Shown here piece by piece: positions 49,564 through 62,639 of a stretch of DNA of 64,000 nucleotides. The position numbers and the translations under genes were made by a program. Positions within the stretch are counted from its first letter, which is position 1, and each line of letters begins with the position of its first letter. The DNA comes from Melampsora larici-populina 98AG31 (taxonomy: Eukaryota; Basidiomycota; Pucciniomycetes; Pucciniales; Melampsoraceae), in contig NW_006768839.1 in assembly GCF_000204055.1 (NCBI RefSeq), forward strand, positions 248,001-312,000, written 5' to 3'. Below the pieces are notes generated by a model. The model saw only the letters and a program-made list of their open reading frames with translations. It had not been told where the DNA came from and did not search any database.

Positions 49564-49848
49564 AATTGAACGATGAGCTAATGCTGAGATTGTTCAAGGT
49601 GTCAGCTTTGTAAACAAGCTGCACACTGATCGAGAGAAGGAACAATCTGAACGTAAGAGAAGATTGTTAAAAGAAAAATAATATAAGTTTGATAAGAGAA
49701 AAAGAATTACAATAGTGATCTCTGAATGACTCTTATAGAACTTTAATATTATGACGTCACTAACAATCTTACATAACCAGAACATGATGTGATCAAAGAA
49801 ACCATATGCGCATGATAAAAGAACGCGCTGAGATTACCAATCTCAATT
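49564..49848 (-). repeat. Copia 5' LTR
   Basis: 285 bp, ends AATTGA on the inside and TCAATT on the outside. The limits come from the GGGGC target duplication and from the adjacent primer-binding site. Confidence 0.85.
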
Positions 49849-49853
49849 GGGGC

Positions 49854-52265
49854 GAAGTGTTGTGGTTTCATTTGCAAAGTTTTTCCACACCAAGATACGA
49901 AATCCTCAAACTTCTTACTTTCTAATCTATGCTTGAATTAAGCTATCGAACAGCCCAATTTACTTCATACTAAAGCTTTATGATCACCGCCACACAAACC
50001 TAGCATGGATAAGCCCACAAGGAGATATAGTTCACCTAATTTGAGATAACTTCACCTCTGCCTCTCCACAAATATATTTCATCTGTTATAAGGATCATGT
50101 CTCTTTGTGATGATAAGTAGGAAGGTAAGAACTTCTCTAATCATATGGCATTTTGGCATGGAGAGGATTTGAGGAAAAATGCCCATTTTGTCAGTTTTGA
50201 CTGGCCAAAACCGATCACTCCTTCTCAAGCACTCAAGGACACAATCTTATATTATTTGAAAATGGTGACCATCCTCATCACGAATTCAATGAACCAACAC
50301 ATGAAAAGGAGGTATCCTCAGACCTTATATTTTTCAATCTTTATTCCCATCAACATATTGGAATTCAGGTTTTGAGTTATTTCATGCTAGTGGCAAAGCT
50401 TCATGATTGCAACATCATGGTGTGTTTTTTGACCTCAATGTTTTCCATTGGTCAATGCCTTTTCATCTAGTTCATACTGATCAACCTTTTTTAGATTTTT
50501 TTCTACAATATATGTAGATGACTGGACAGGAATTTGAGGAGCGTAATTCATCATCAAACAATGAATATTGAGATATTGTTCCAACATTCTTCCTTGTTCC
50601 AAGCTGTTTTCACTGGACAAAGTCTTGTCCAGTATACGTAAGCTGGTTGCTGTAAGCTTTCCATGTGTAAAAAGTTATAGTCCACGGCCTTCAGAATTTT
50701 GTAATGGCAACCACCCATCCAATGGCACTCTATTACTGGCCTCTGTTGCTATAGAAGATTTTTTTGATGTTTCTTTACTTTTTGTGCGCAAATGGCGCGC
50801 CTGACTCCCCAATGTGCAGTCCGCGCGCCTCCAATGAAGGTTTTTTGCGCCTTGGCGGGCCTGTTCAAAAAAGCATATGTCTCAACATGACTCTCCTTCC
50901 AACTTGAGATATTCAGATAGGATCAGCGGGATTCAAGCTGTTCTAAGGAATTGTGAGTTGGCTATGAAACTGATAAGAATGCTAGTGTTAGCAGCTGAAG
51001 AGATTACAATCTCTGTGACCAATGAGAGCAGTAAGACAATACCTGCTCCAATTGAAGGTAGAAAATGGTAAGAATATATATTAGAGCACACAAGTAACAC
51101 AAAAAATGTAGAAGATAATCACCTGATAAGGATGCTAGTTTTAGCAGCTAAAGAGATTAAAATCTCTGTGACCAATGAGAGCAGTAAGACAATACCTGCT
51201 TGAAGTGAAGGTAGAAATTGGTGAAGAGAAAGGAAAACAAGTAGGCCAAAGACAACACCAATTTATACCAATGAGAACACTAGAGCGGTCACAGCAAAGC
51301 ACAGCACACGCAGCAATGATACCATAAGATTAGTAAGACTACAATATCATAGATATCAGATGAGTAAGATATAAGAGAAGGAATACATCCTAGATTAGAT
51401 AACCCCGAATAGTAATGTATTCATCATACTTCAATTCAAGGGACCTAGCATACTATGATCTGATTGTTCATGAGAACAATACAAATCTTGGTTGACTCAG
51501 TATTTCTTGTTGTATTTGAGGTCAGGTATACAGCTGTGTATCAAAGGTGGAGAGGTCAGAACTCACCAATTGACTTCTTGTTGTTGAGTTGGGATGGCTA
51601 TGCCTTCCAGGGTAAGATGAAAACTCCAAGTAGACAGCTCAGGAAGGCAGATATATCCCAAGGGCTGCATGGAAAAAAAATTCCCTGTTGGCACAGGATG
51701 AATTGGTATTGATGGGTCCAGACAATGTTTATGTTGCTTTTGGCCAAAAATTCTACCTGCAACGGCAAAAACAATAGCTCAAGTTCTTTACTCAAACCTT
51801 GGAGCTGTCCAGTAAAATTTTCTTGGCTCAGGAACTTGTGTCAGCTTGACCATTAGTCATGGTGATCAGAGCCTAGCTTGATGCAACTGAAGATGAATTG
51901 GATTGTATTCTGTTTTGGTTTTTACACACTCGTGTCAGATTCATTGCCATTGATTTACCATTTTTGAGTGTATCGGACCACCAAGGTTGAAATATTGACT
52001 CTTCAAAGCGGAATCGCAGAATAATGCATGGGAAGGCTTTTTGAGTTTTATGACAGGCACTTTGATGGCCAAATATCCAGGATGGAGAATCAAAGTTATA
52101 TGCAATAAGGGGGTAACATTGGTTCTTTGAGTTGGTAGCTTTTAAACAATAAAATAAAAGAAAGTATTCTATGTACATATATGAATCAAGCAAACCTGTT
52201 AGGTCATCCAGTAAACCCTAACATTGTAGCATAGAAAAGAGATGGTTACAAAAGACATCTCGCAT
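49854..52265. other. Intergenic with a small tandem duplication
   Basis: No supported gene over about 2.4 kb. A block of about 100 bp (with CAATGAGAGCAGTAAGACAA) occurs at about 50970-51070 and 51123-51223, period 153. A GC-rich patch with GGCGCGCC words lies at 50790-50865, like the one at 23400-23485. Confidence 0.5.
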
Positions 52266-54368
52266 TCAGATTGGTAGACTAGCATCCTGATATTTGCCAC
52301 GCTCAGCGGCGAATGTCACACTGGGGATAGAAGTTTCAAGTTGTTTAAGAGCCTTTGCAAACGTCTCGGGTTGGCCATCATCGTGCCAAACAGGAGAATC
52401 GATAAATTCAAACACTTTCTGACTAAGTTTTTTGAAGAACGGAGTGTAATCCTTTGAAGTTTTCCCTAGGACGTGCTGATCGAAGAAAAGATGGTTATAT
52501 AGTATCTTATCATCATTTTTGAATGAAATAAGATGAAGGATATATTCTGCTATCAAGTAATCTGTGTACTTGTTCTTCGTTCGGGTCACTGCTTTGTCAT
52601 CTGATACCTTCTTGACAATCCCATATAACGTAGTAGTCAACACCCTTTTCTTGATCCCTTCAGTTAAACATTCGGTATCTCTGATAGTCTCACGACCTGT
52701 AAGAAGACCTTTGGAGATCAACCTTTTGGCGAGACGAGTTCTATACTTTTGTGCTGCTCTCTTGTCCCCTTCAATCAATTTCAAAACAAATGGTGATGAG
52801 TGATTGATAATCAGAAAGTGATCGTTGACATTGACTTACATTTACCAAAGACAAATGGCTCTATCTCATAATCCCAAAACTTCTCGGGGTTCATTCGACC
52901 ATAACGAAACTTCCACACCATCTCGTGAAGTTTGGGAATCATTTCAGAGTGTTGGCTGAAAAAAATAGCATGATCCGGATACATTTCCCTATCACTCCTG
53001 TGGACCAAGGTAATCACTCTCCATAATCTTCCTAGTTGAGGAATTGAAATTCGGTCTTCTTTTATGAGATGCAAGATCTCGCTGGTACGATCGCTATCAA
53101 CGAATTTTTTGTTTTGAAAGTCTAGCAAAAGATCCCGGACGAATGGATCTAGTTGTTTATCTTCAAGTTGGAATCGTATCGCATTTTCAAGTATTCTGCC
53201 TCTAATGTCTGGTATTCGGGTTAACTTTGTAAATTCACTAGAGCTCTCATAATGGTATTCCACAAGATGTAATAACATTCGAATTGTATTTGACTCTTTC
53301 TTAGTTGGTGTTTTGGAGGACTTCAGTTGTTCTCCGATCAATCTCATCAATCCCATCAATGATGAGGCTGTCTTCCGATTTATGGGAGTTTTCAAGTTGA
53401 TGAAAGCGAGATAAACCTTTTGAAAATGTATTGATGGGTCATCATGGCCCAAGTCTCCCAAATTGCTGATAAGATGTACTACCGATTCCCTTTGAATTAT
53501 CTCCTGAATGACTGAGGTTGGCAAAAATGATTAGAAACTACACATATACAAGATACTGCTACTCTGCTCACCACGATCGGATGTTTCTACTTCCTTAGGG
53601 AAGTCTGACCACATCTGCCGGGCCGCGTATCCCATGTTTTGTTTTTCTGATCAATGAGATACACATTCAAGAATGACAAAGGCTTCAGTTCTTAATCAAG
53701 AGATCATTGTACATATCCAGATTTTGTAGGTTTGACCTTGCAGGAGAAACAATAGCAACTCTGCCTGCCCGAGGTCTACGCAAGTCATCTGCTGTCCACA
53801 GACTAGGGATCACGGTTTTGTTTTCCTCCGAAATTCGAGATCTTAGGTATGAAAGTACCCCAACAGCCCAGATCCTCTCAGCTGCACTTAGTTTATCTTC
53901 CTCAAGAGAACGAGAGAAAAGATCGATTGTAGACATGATATGCTCCATTTCGACTTCGGGATCGTCTTGATGTCGATCGAATTGAGGGCCGAATTTCAGG
54001 ACAGCCTCGGCCATTTCTTGTGTCCTAGAAGGCGGAGACGATGCAAAAGCTTTATGAGAGATTTCATAGCAGACTTCCCAGCTGATTAGAAATTCGCCAT
54101 CGGGAGTTCTAGGTTGGGTCACGAAAAAGGGCTTGAGTCCTCCTTTGCCGGCCTGAAATATAGACTTGAAGATACCGCGATTCGACTTCTCTGTTCCCGC
54201 TTGGAGACCTGTCGAGGCATCTGTTAACAGGAATGTATCGGAATCTCCCGGTTTGACTTTTTCGATTCTCTCATAACCGTGCAACAGAGGAACCTTCAAT
54301 AGTGAGGTGTAAAATGAAGGAATTATCAATAAAATGACGTAGAATGAAAGGAAACATTGGTATGACAT
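52266..54368 (-). CDS. Predicted secreted protein, tandem paralogue 1
   Basis: 612-aa protein of unknown function. Exons 54368-53780, 53646-53572, 53511-52840 and 52768-52266 join in constant phase 1 with GT-AG introns of 133, 60 and 71 nt. Residues 1 to about 22 form a signal peptide (CFLSFYVILLIIPSFYTSLL). Apart from it there are no membrane segments. Shared motifs with the second copy include PLLHGY (residue 26 onward), EMAEAVLKFGPQFDRHQ, AERIW, PSLWTA and RQMWS. Leucine-rich helical segments fill exons 3 and 4. Few cysteines, so not a typical small cysteine-rich effector. The same-strand paralogue begins 3.7 kb upstream. A role at the host interface is only an inference from secretion and tandem duplication. 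Confidence 0.85.
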
Positions 54369-56004
54369 TTTGTCCTTGATCTGAGATGTTGTGGTTAGGT
54401 GGTCTGATTAGTAAGTATAGTATATATACTTACCACGGATTGGACAAAAAATAGACTACACGGCAGCACTAACCCTTTCTCAGACTTCAACATGTTTTAC
54501 GAAACACAAACGAATCATGAGCGATATGAAATGGGTATTGTTCCTAGCCTGCGACGGTACCATGATTTCCATACTCAGGAATGAGGGAAGTGACAGGTGA
54601 AGCGGGGATGTCATGGGTGGTACCAGGTGTCATGGTCACCACACACGAATTTGGAAGTTTAGAGAAAAGGAAAAATTTCTTCTCTCTATCACTTCCTGAA
54701 TATCCCCCCCGCTGCCTATACCTGTCATTCTCGCAAGATCAATCTTTGGCTATTCTTAAAATTCTTAAAAACCCACCCACCACCCGGGGGGTTGAGAAGT
54801 CCTCTTCTCAGGCCTGTTCTCGTCCTGGGGTAGGAGCTACTAAGTAGGGGTCTATTCCCCATACTATATGCCCCCTACCCCGGGACTACCCCCACACCAC
54901 GATGCTGTCCAGTCTCAGGAAAGGCTGGAAGGCAAAATGGTAGGACATGCTTGGGAATAGATTTCGTAAAGTAGAATATAAACCACATAAAGGTTTATTA
55001 AAGAATAACTCAAAGTCCTCCCCCATAATCTACCCTTGCTCTCATGGATAAGAGTATGGACGCCGCTATAAAGGGAAAACAGGCGGAAGAGATCTTCTGC
55101 CTTCCGGACAGATGAGAAGATGGATCTGATTGTAAGAACACTTCCAAGTTGAATGGCCGTGTAGAATCGACTCGGATAGATGTTGATCTGCTCTGCTATC
55201 TACTTCATCATCCTCACATCGTATTAACATATTTCACTGACTTGCATTTATCTTCGTCACCTCGGCTTTACTCTTGTGTAGCTAACAGCTATGGATATCG
55301 ATTCAACGAAGCAGTTTCGCTGACTTGTAACGCTACTCAGCTCCATGTCTTCTGACACGGATGTATGTTTAGCTATATTGTAGCCACCGGTGATTGTAGC
55401 ATGTTTGACTGAACAATGGATTGATCTATGTACTCACCCTTTCTCACGTTGTCTTTTGGTGTTTCATCGTATTTTCAACCTAAATTTTGTTTGAGGGCGA
55501 CAAGACGCACAGAATCGGAGTAGGAAGCTTAATATGTCTAAAACATTGTCAGAATCGCCGAAGCGCTTCGATTTTCACATCTTGAATCTAGAGTGATAAA
55601 AAGGAAGAGGTTTGAGGGAACAGAGGTTTGAGGGAACAGAAGTTTATAGATAATGGTGATGGTAGAGGAGGGAAATGACGTCCTCTCAGGATAAGGATGG
55701 TCAACAGAATGGTAAAGAACACATTCATGCGGGGTAAGCATCGCCAACGATGGCTTTCTCATCGTTCGTCGTGGCGAGGTCACAACTTAGCTTAACAAAG
55801 CCCTCTCTGCGGCTTTGTTAAGCTAAGTCACAACAGCTCTCTTCCTCTCTCTTCTCCTATTCTTGTCACTGCATGTAAAAGCTCAGGCCTACTAACCAAG
55901 CAAGCACGATATCATTTTCGACGCTGAGGGTTTTATATATTAGGTCTAGTGTAGGAAACCTCACAAAGCTTAGAAATGAGATGATCACGAGAGATAAGAT
56001 ATAT
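54369..56004. other. Spacer between the secreted-protein genes
   Basis: Contains the promoter side of paralogue 1 and a C-rich, G-rich stretch (54700-54900). No gene supported. A perfect hairpin lies at about 55787-55827. Confidence 0.45.
55787..55827. repeat. Short perfect inverted repeat
   Basis: CTTAGCTTAACAAAGCC and its complement GGCTTTGTTAAGCTAAG enclose CTCTCTGC: a 17-bp stem and 8-nt loop. It lies about 200 bp downstream of the stop region of paralogue 2 and could be a transcript-end hairpin or a tiny MITE. Confidence 0.8.
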
Positions 56005-58095
56005 TCAGATTTTCAGCACACCATTCTCATAACGGCTACGATCAGTCTTCCATATCATAAAGAAGAAAGAATTTTCAAGTTCTTTCAGAGCCTTTGCAAA
56101 CGTATCGAAATTCCCATCATCGTCCCCAAATGCATTATCGATGAATCGGAATATTTCATCACCGATTTCTTTGAAGAACAGAGTGTAAGCCTCCGGAACC
56201 TTCTCTGGGACGTGTTGATCGTGGCGAAGATGGCGATATAGAATCTTATCATTATTCTTGAACGAGATCAGGTGAAGGATGTATTCTGCTGTCAACCAAT
56301 CTGTGTTTGTGTGCTCCTTTCTGGTAATTCGTCTGGATCTTGATATCTTCTTAAAAATCCCATATAAAGTAGCAGTCACCATAGTTTTTTTCGACGGTTC
56401 ATTTAAATATTCAATATCTCTGATAATCTCATGACTTGTAAAGACACCTTTAGTTATTAAGAGTTTTCCGAGATCGTTTCTATACTTCTCTGCTGTTTGC
56501 TCTTCCCCTTTAATCAATTGCAAAACAAATGGTGATGAGTGACTGGTAATCAGAAAGTCATTATCTACATTGACTTACGTGTCGTAAAGATAAAATCGTA
56601 CCGATCTTGCCATGGTAACATCTGTGGGTTCATTCGAACATAGCGATACTTAAATAATATCTCGAAGAGTTTTGGAATCATTTCAGAGTGTTCATCCAGT
56701 TGAAGAATGAAAGACTTATATATCTTTTTATTACCATGGAGGACCAAGTTGATTACTCTAAATAATCTTCCTAGTTGAGTGATCGGGATTTGTTCTTGTT
56801 TTAAGAGTTCCAAGACCTTGGTGACACGATGACTATCGACCAATTTTGTCTTTTCAAATCCTATCAAAAGATTCCTGAAGACTGGATGCAGTTTCTCAGT
56901 CGCAAGTTGCAAGCTTATCGCGTTTTTCAGTATTTGTTCCCGAATATTTGGTATTCTGATCAGTTTTTCCAATCCTAGACAGCTCTCAATTTCATAATGA
57001 TATTCCTCAAGATGTAAAAACAATCGAACTGTGTTTGACTCTTCATCAAGCCGATTCCAGTTTTTTGTTTGAGGTTCATTCAATTGTTTTTTGATCAAGT
57101 CAATTAACGACAAGGCTTTTTGTGATTTTATCGGAGTTTTCAAGTTGATGAACGCGAGAAAGAGTTCTTGGAAATCCGGTGGTGGTTCATTGTGGATCAT
57201 GTCTGTCTGTTTTTTGACAAGATGTACTATTGACCCCCTTTGAATTGCCTCCTGAATGACTGAGGGTGATAAAAGGTGATCAGAAACCACATAAAACCAA
57301 GATACATCTTACTCACCACGTTCCGATGACTCCACTTCCGTAGGAAATTCTGACCACATCTGCCGAGCCACTGGCCTCAAATCTTTATCTGATCAAGGTC
57401 ATACAAATGCACAACATTTCTAGGCCTAAGTTTTTGAGACGTCGTCATAACCAAAGTTTGAATCACTGACCACCCAGAAAAAACAATAAGAACTGTTCTC
57501 GAGGCCTACGCAAGTCTTCAGCTGTCCAGAGACTAGGAATCACGGATTTTTTTTCCTCCGGAAGTCGAGCTCTTAGGTATGAGAGTACCCCAACAGACCA
57601 AATCCTCTCAGCAGCACTCAGTTTATCATCCTCAAGAGAACGAGAGAAAAGATCGATTGTAGACATTATATACTCCATCTCGCGTTCGGGATTGTGTTGA
57701 TGTCGATCGAATTGAGGGCCGAATTTCAGGACAGCCTCGGCCATTTCCTGTACCCCAGCAGACGCCGATGATTCAGAAACTTTATGAGAGTTATCATACC
57801 ACAATTTCCAGCTGATCATAGATTGGCCATCAGGAGTTTGAGTTTTGGTCACGAACAAGTGTGTAAGTGCTACTTTTGTGGTCTGAAAGAGAGACTTGGC
57901 ATTTTCGCGATTTGAATTGTGTTTTCCCGCTTGGAAATCTGTCAAGTGATCTGCTAAAAGGAGGGTCCTGGGATCTTCTTCCTCTGTTGGATCAAGTTTC
58001 TTGTAACCATGTAATAGAGGAAGATTAAGGCGACAGGAGTAAAGTAAAGGAAGTAGCAATAAAATCAGGTAAAATGAAAGATAACTGCGCGTCAT
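56005..58095 (-). CDS. Predicted secreted protein, tandem paralogue 2
   Basis: 613-aa paralogue of the protein at 52266-54368, same strand, same four-exon structure and phases: 58095-57510, 57388-57317, 57259-56579 and 56507-56005. The signal peptide is even more hydrophobic (LSFYLILLLLPLLYS). Conserved features include PLLHGYKK, EMAEAVLKFGPQFDRHQ, AERIWSVGVLSYLR, PSLWTAEDL, RQMWSEFP and SVIQEAIQRG. Sequence between conserved blocks has changed considerably, so the duplication is not recent, apart from the third intron, which is unusually similar. No enzymatic motif seen. Function unknown. Confidence 0.85.
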
Positions 58096-58672
58096 TGTCC
58101 TTGTTCCGAAGTGTTGTGGTCAAGCGGTCTGATTCGTCAAAACTGGCAGAACAAAAAAGTCGATCAACCCGTCAGGCGACTCGAGAATTCTAAACTTGAC
58201 CGTGACACTAGACTTTCCTAGGACTTCAAAATATTGCGAAACACAAACTAATAGTCTAATAAATTATAATGAGCGGTAATGAAACACATGAGCTGAATCG
58301 AAAATTTAAGGATTGGGATCTCCGTTTGTTTGATGGTAAAAACATCTTGAATAGACGCTTATCTGCTATGATATGTACCACAATTTGTTTTACCCCCTCA
58401 TGTTCACATCTTTGCATATATTCCATCTTAGTTTTGTCCTTGAGGTACATATGTCCTTGTAGTTGTGCTCGATCCCACGAAGCATTTTCACGAGGTTTTA
58501 TGCATTAAATGCCCAATGCACTTTAAAAAAAACCAACTAAAAAGAACCTATTCACTAAAACTATAAATTGCCAATCCCAAAAAATCAGTTCAAGCCCAAA
58601 TCCCCTCAAAACAAACAAAAACTCAACTATCCTTTGAGACTTTTTATATCGTGATGTAAAGCATTGAAAATA
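58096..58672. other. Promoter side of secreted paralogue 2, no gene seen
   Basis: AT-rich flank to the edge of repeated unit C. Confidence 0.45.
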
Positions 58673-61144
58673 TGAGAAATGAGGATTTTATTGGCAAACA
58701 CTCACCTAACTGTCGATATCATCGGGTCGGTCTGATCGGTACTTCTGGTTCGAAAATAAAAAATCAACCCGGGGCTTCATAATTATCTGATTCTGGAAGC
58801 CGAAGAAGTCGAATCGTTTCCTTTCAAGTTCTACTCTGCCTCCTTTCTAAGCTTGGTGCACCATTCATATCATCTATAACAACGACCCACTACGTAGTAA
58901 CAGTATCCGATGCGTTGCCATATGATTAAAGATCAAAGATGTGCAACCGATCAATCTGTAGACACAAGTATTGCTTGTATCCTATCAGATGCAAAGGAAC
59001 ACGAATCAGAAATGCACGATGTGTCGCAGCTGTTTAGATAGATGTGGCATCAGAAAACAAAGGTCGTTTACGTACTTTAAGACGAATTGCGAAAATTCCA
59101 ATGAACGGTTGAAGTTGAACCACATAGGATCGGATTCGAAACGTCCTCTTTGGGGAACGACCAAGTCGGACCCTCGGTTTACCAAAGACATAGTCTTCAA
59201 TACATTTGCAAGGCATCGCGCTGAACATGAATGTTGGACATTTGATCGACATGAAAAGAAGTGATTTGTTGGGTCAGGAGGTCAAACTGATCAACATTCA
59301 CTTTCTGAGCTCTGAGATCAGCGCGTATCTTGGTCCAAATATGATTTGCTTCTAGCTTGATTCAGAACTCGCCAGGGACAAACAAGATTCAGATCCGTAA
59401 AGTAAAAGACCAAGATCGTAACAATGCCGAGTGTCGATAAGAATCAAACAGGCCATAAGCTCAAGGTTGTAGGTGAGAAGGCCTTGATGCTCAACAAAGA
59501 ACATGGGTCATAGATCTGCGTCGTTTTGCGACCTCTCGATTCTTCGTATGCGTCGAGTGATCGCAGAGCAGAGGTGACTGAAATCGAGTTTTATTGAGAC
59601 GCCGTCTGAGAGCGAGAATCTTCTGATGAAGAATGCGGATCTCATGAATTATAGATCTGCCTACTTGAGAGGAAAAACGAACAGTCGCAAACACAGGCTG
59701 GTGACACGACCTTCACCTCGTGCCAGCAGCTGGGTGTGCTTTCTGCCGAAGTGATATTGTGATGATATACAGATGGTGGATGCTGGGGTCTGTGAGGTGG
59801 ATTGTCGAATCAAGTCCGATCTTTGAATATAGCAAGCAATGTCACTCAGAGGTGTTCCTCTCATCGCCATGAAACCATCAAGGCCAAGGCTAGCAGGTGC
59901 AGGTGCTTGTCTGGAACACGCTTGACTTGAATGATCAGATGGTTGATACAGGTCCAAGATGAATTAGAGATTTGTTTGCTTCCCTTCTATTGCGCGCGAT
60001 AAACTGAAGATCCATATGGCATACCGAAGTCGTTCAATAGATCTGAAAATCGATTCAGCTGTCTGCTTCCACACAGACAAAAGAGATAAAGATCACAGCA
60101 CTAGGTTACCTCGTAGAAATACTGTTTTTGTAACAGGTGATCGGATAGAAACCGCGTGAAAGCCTCAAAAAGACACGAGGTACCTGTCTTCGCATCTTTC
60201 CGAGGATTCAGAGAGGGATATATGAATCTTCAACAAGGCTACTTTGAAGTAGCCCGAAACGAGATAAACTTGATGCATTTGACGCCTCATAAAGATATCT
60301 GGAGAAAATCGTCATGAAGGCGAACAATACCGTGCCAAATCGTCATCACATGAATATTTTTGAAAAATATAATGATCCTCCGGAGAAAGTTGAGATGAAA
60401 GACGAAAATGTTTAGGCCTCAACACAGATCATAACAAAATGCGTATTTTTGGGTACCACATAAAGATAAAGGTTGGATTACCGCGCGAGTTTACAACGTC
60501 GGCGTGTCGTCTCGTCTCCTCAAAAATTCAACAGACTGATGAAGGTGATCAAACAAATCCGTGGCGAAAAACCAAATTCAACGAGATCCGAACATTATGC
60601 TGCAGATATTGTTTTCTAGCGCAACCCGGCGAACAGTAGAGAAATAAATTTTGGAAGGATTAAAAGTGTCTGTCTACTTTTTGCCGTGTATTGATCAAAC
60701 CAGGATAAAAAATGCAATACGAAGAGACAAAGTAAAGTGTCCGTGGCATCTTACCAAAACAAACACCAAACAGAAGGAATTTAAACTTTCCTTTTGGTGT
60801 ATTGCATTTGGCCATGCATTTTGGATAATGCTATCAGATTGTATCCCCCGGAAGAACCCTTTTTTTGGAGAAGAAGATCATCTCGCTGAACTGTAAAATC
60901 CCATGACACTTGTATATATCCCAAGAGTATGGCTTCCTTGGGCAAGAAATGATCATAGAGGTAAAATAAGAGTGACAAGCGAGTAAATAACATTGGAAGA
61001 AGAACTTCTTCACGATTATCGAAAAGATGAAATGAAGAATAAAGTTTTCAGACTCCACTAGATATCTGCAGAAAAACGCGTGTTCTTGAAAACGTGTCAC
61101 ATAGATGACTGAGCACTGAGATCTTGACTAATATCGGCTGAAAT

Positions 61145-61393
61145 TTGTTGATGTATCCCAGCGAAGCAGTGTCCGCAAAGATTCCTGGGGGAGCGGATGA
61201 GGGTGATCCAACAAGGAAGTCTGTAAACAATCAAAATAATGTCTTGAGAACATCTGAGCATTTCTCTACTGAAGATTTCTCTCTATCGACGAGATGTAAC
61301 CATCAGCTAGAGCATAAAGCTCAGAGGCATTTGTTTACTTTTTGTCGCGTATTCGATCAAATAGACTATGAAAAATCAGTACAAAGTCAATAA
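61145..61393 (+). other. Conserved short frame upstream of copy C ORF
   Basis: Counterpart of the frames in A and B (YPSEAVSAKIPGGADEGD). Its amino-acid changes are more frequent than in the main ORF, which argues against strong coding constraint. Confidence 0.3.
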
Positions 61394-61700
61394 TACAAAA
61401 CTTCCCGCGGCATGTTACTGAATAATGTTGAGCATTAAAGATTGTTATACGCGTCTCCTTTAAAGCAGATGTATACGCCTATACGCATTTTAAGACGTAC
61501 AATCGAAATGTAACCTTGATCAGCTTCTCTGTACAGAGGAAGTGCTGATCTGGTCTTCTCTGTACAAAATTTGGTTCGACCTTGAAACCAAGAGTGACCT
61601 CTTTCCAACCTCAACCACGTCTTCCATCACACTCGACCAACCCATTTCCACACATCCCCTTTCCATATCCATTTTCACTTGATTCTCTGTCTATACCACT

Positions 61701-62432
61701 ATGAGTAGTCACAACCGTTTCAATTTCTTCCGTCGTGATCGTCCTTCCCCTTCTAGAGACTCTGATTCTTCTTTCGCTTGTCGCGGTCTCTACGAACACC
61801 CTCCTTCTCAATGGCGCTCTCATCAACCTCGCTCTTCTAACTCGGCGGAGTCCTTCGCCTGCCGTGGTCTTGCATACAACGAAGAAGATTTAGAGGTATC
61901 TCGTTCTCCATTACAACCATCTCAAGCTAACCGTCCTCGTCAGAATGCTTTCTATGATGATTACTATGCTTCTCCTTCCGCTACTGCTCATCAGAATATT
62001 GCTTATTATACTGTACCTGTCACTTCTCAATCCACTTCCATGGAGTCTGATCAATCCTTCTGTCGACGATCCCGAAGACGTGATGGAGTCTTGTTGGAAA
62101 CTGGTCACCCTCCTCCTCCTCGACGTCGTGATGCGGTTCTATTTGAGAATGGTTATCGTCCTACTCATCACCATCACGTTGATCAAACTCCTTCAAGAAG
62201 ACAGCCTCAGACCACCACTCGAAATCTTCAATCATCACTTCAATCAAGATATCGGGAAGAGGCTTCTGGAAATCAAAGATATGGAAGGGGTGCGATTGAT
62301 TATAATGCTTATGTAGATTCTGATGAAGAAGAAAATATGCTAGGAAATCATGCTACAAATCATCAAGCTTCCTTTTCTCAAAGACGCCCTCCTCCCTCCA
62401 ACTACCCTTCTTCTAGTCACCGATATCGTTGA
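61701..62432 (+). CDS. Repeated-unit protein, copy C (unknown function)
   Basis: Intronless, 243 aa (MSSHNRFNFF). Two SFACRGL motifs, RRRD motifs, HHHH and the acidic tail are all kept. It differs from copy B by an Asn at residue 5 and a His in place of Pro before the proline run, plus silent changes. Upstream in-frame sequence present in A and B is disrupted here, which supports placing the start at this ATG. Confidence 0.65.
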   Translation: MSSHNRFNFFRRDRPSPSRDSDSSFACRGLYEHPPSQWRSHQPRSSNSAESFACRGLAYNEEDLEVSRSPLQPSQANRPRQNAFYDDYYASPSATAHQNIAYYTVPVTSQSTSMESDQSFCRRSRRRDGVLLETGHPPPPRRRDAVLFENGYRPTHHHHVDQTPSRRQPQTTTRNLQSSLQSRYREEASGNQRYGRGAIDYNAYVDSDEEENMLGNHATNHQASFSQRRPPPSNYPSSSHRYR

Positions 62433-62639
62433 AGGAGTATTCCAGGACGTGTATGGTTATTAATCTTATTATTATTACTTTAGATTTTACCATTAGTTTT
62501 AGTTTAGGATTCTTGATACACGGTTAGATTGGTTTTGCTCGCCCGGACTTCTTTTCATAACTTTAGTTTTTTTAGTAGTGTTCATTTCGTGTGTTTGAAT
62601 CATATCACAGCTTGGATAACTGTTAGCTATTTCATTTTA

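Larger units (their letters stand above)
40559..49848 (-). mobile_element. Ty1-copia retrotransposon with two nested insertions
   Basis: Element on the minus strand bounded by LTRs and by GGGGC on both sides (40554-40558 and 49849-49853). Order from the right: 5' LTR, primer-binding site, gag, protease, pogo insertion, integrase, reverse transcriptase, TIR-element insertion, RNase H, purine tract, 3' LTR. Without the two insertions it is about 5.1 kb, the usual copia size. The near-identity of the LTRs indicates recent insertion. Confidence 0.93.
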
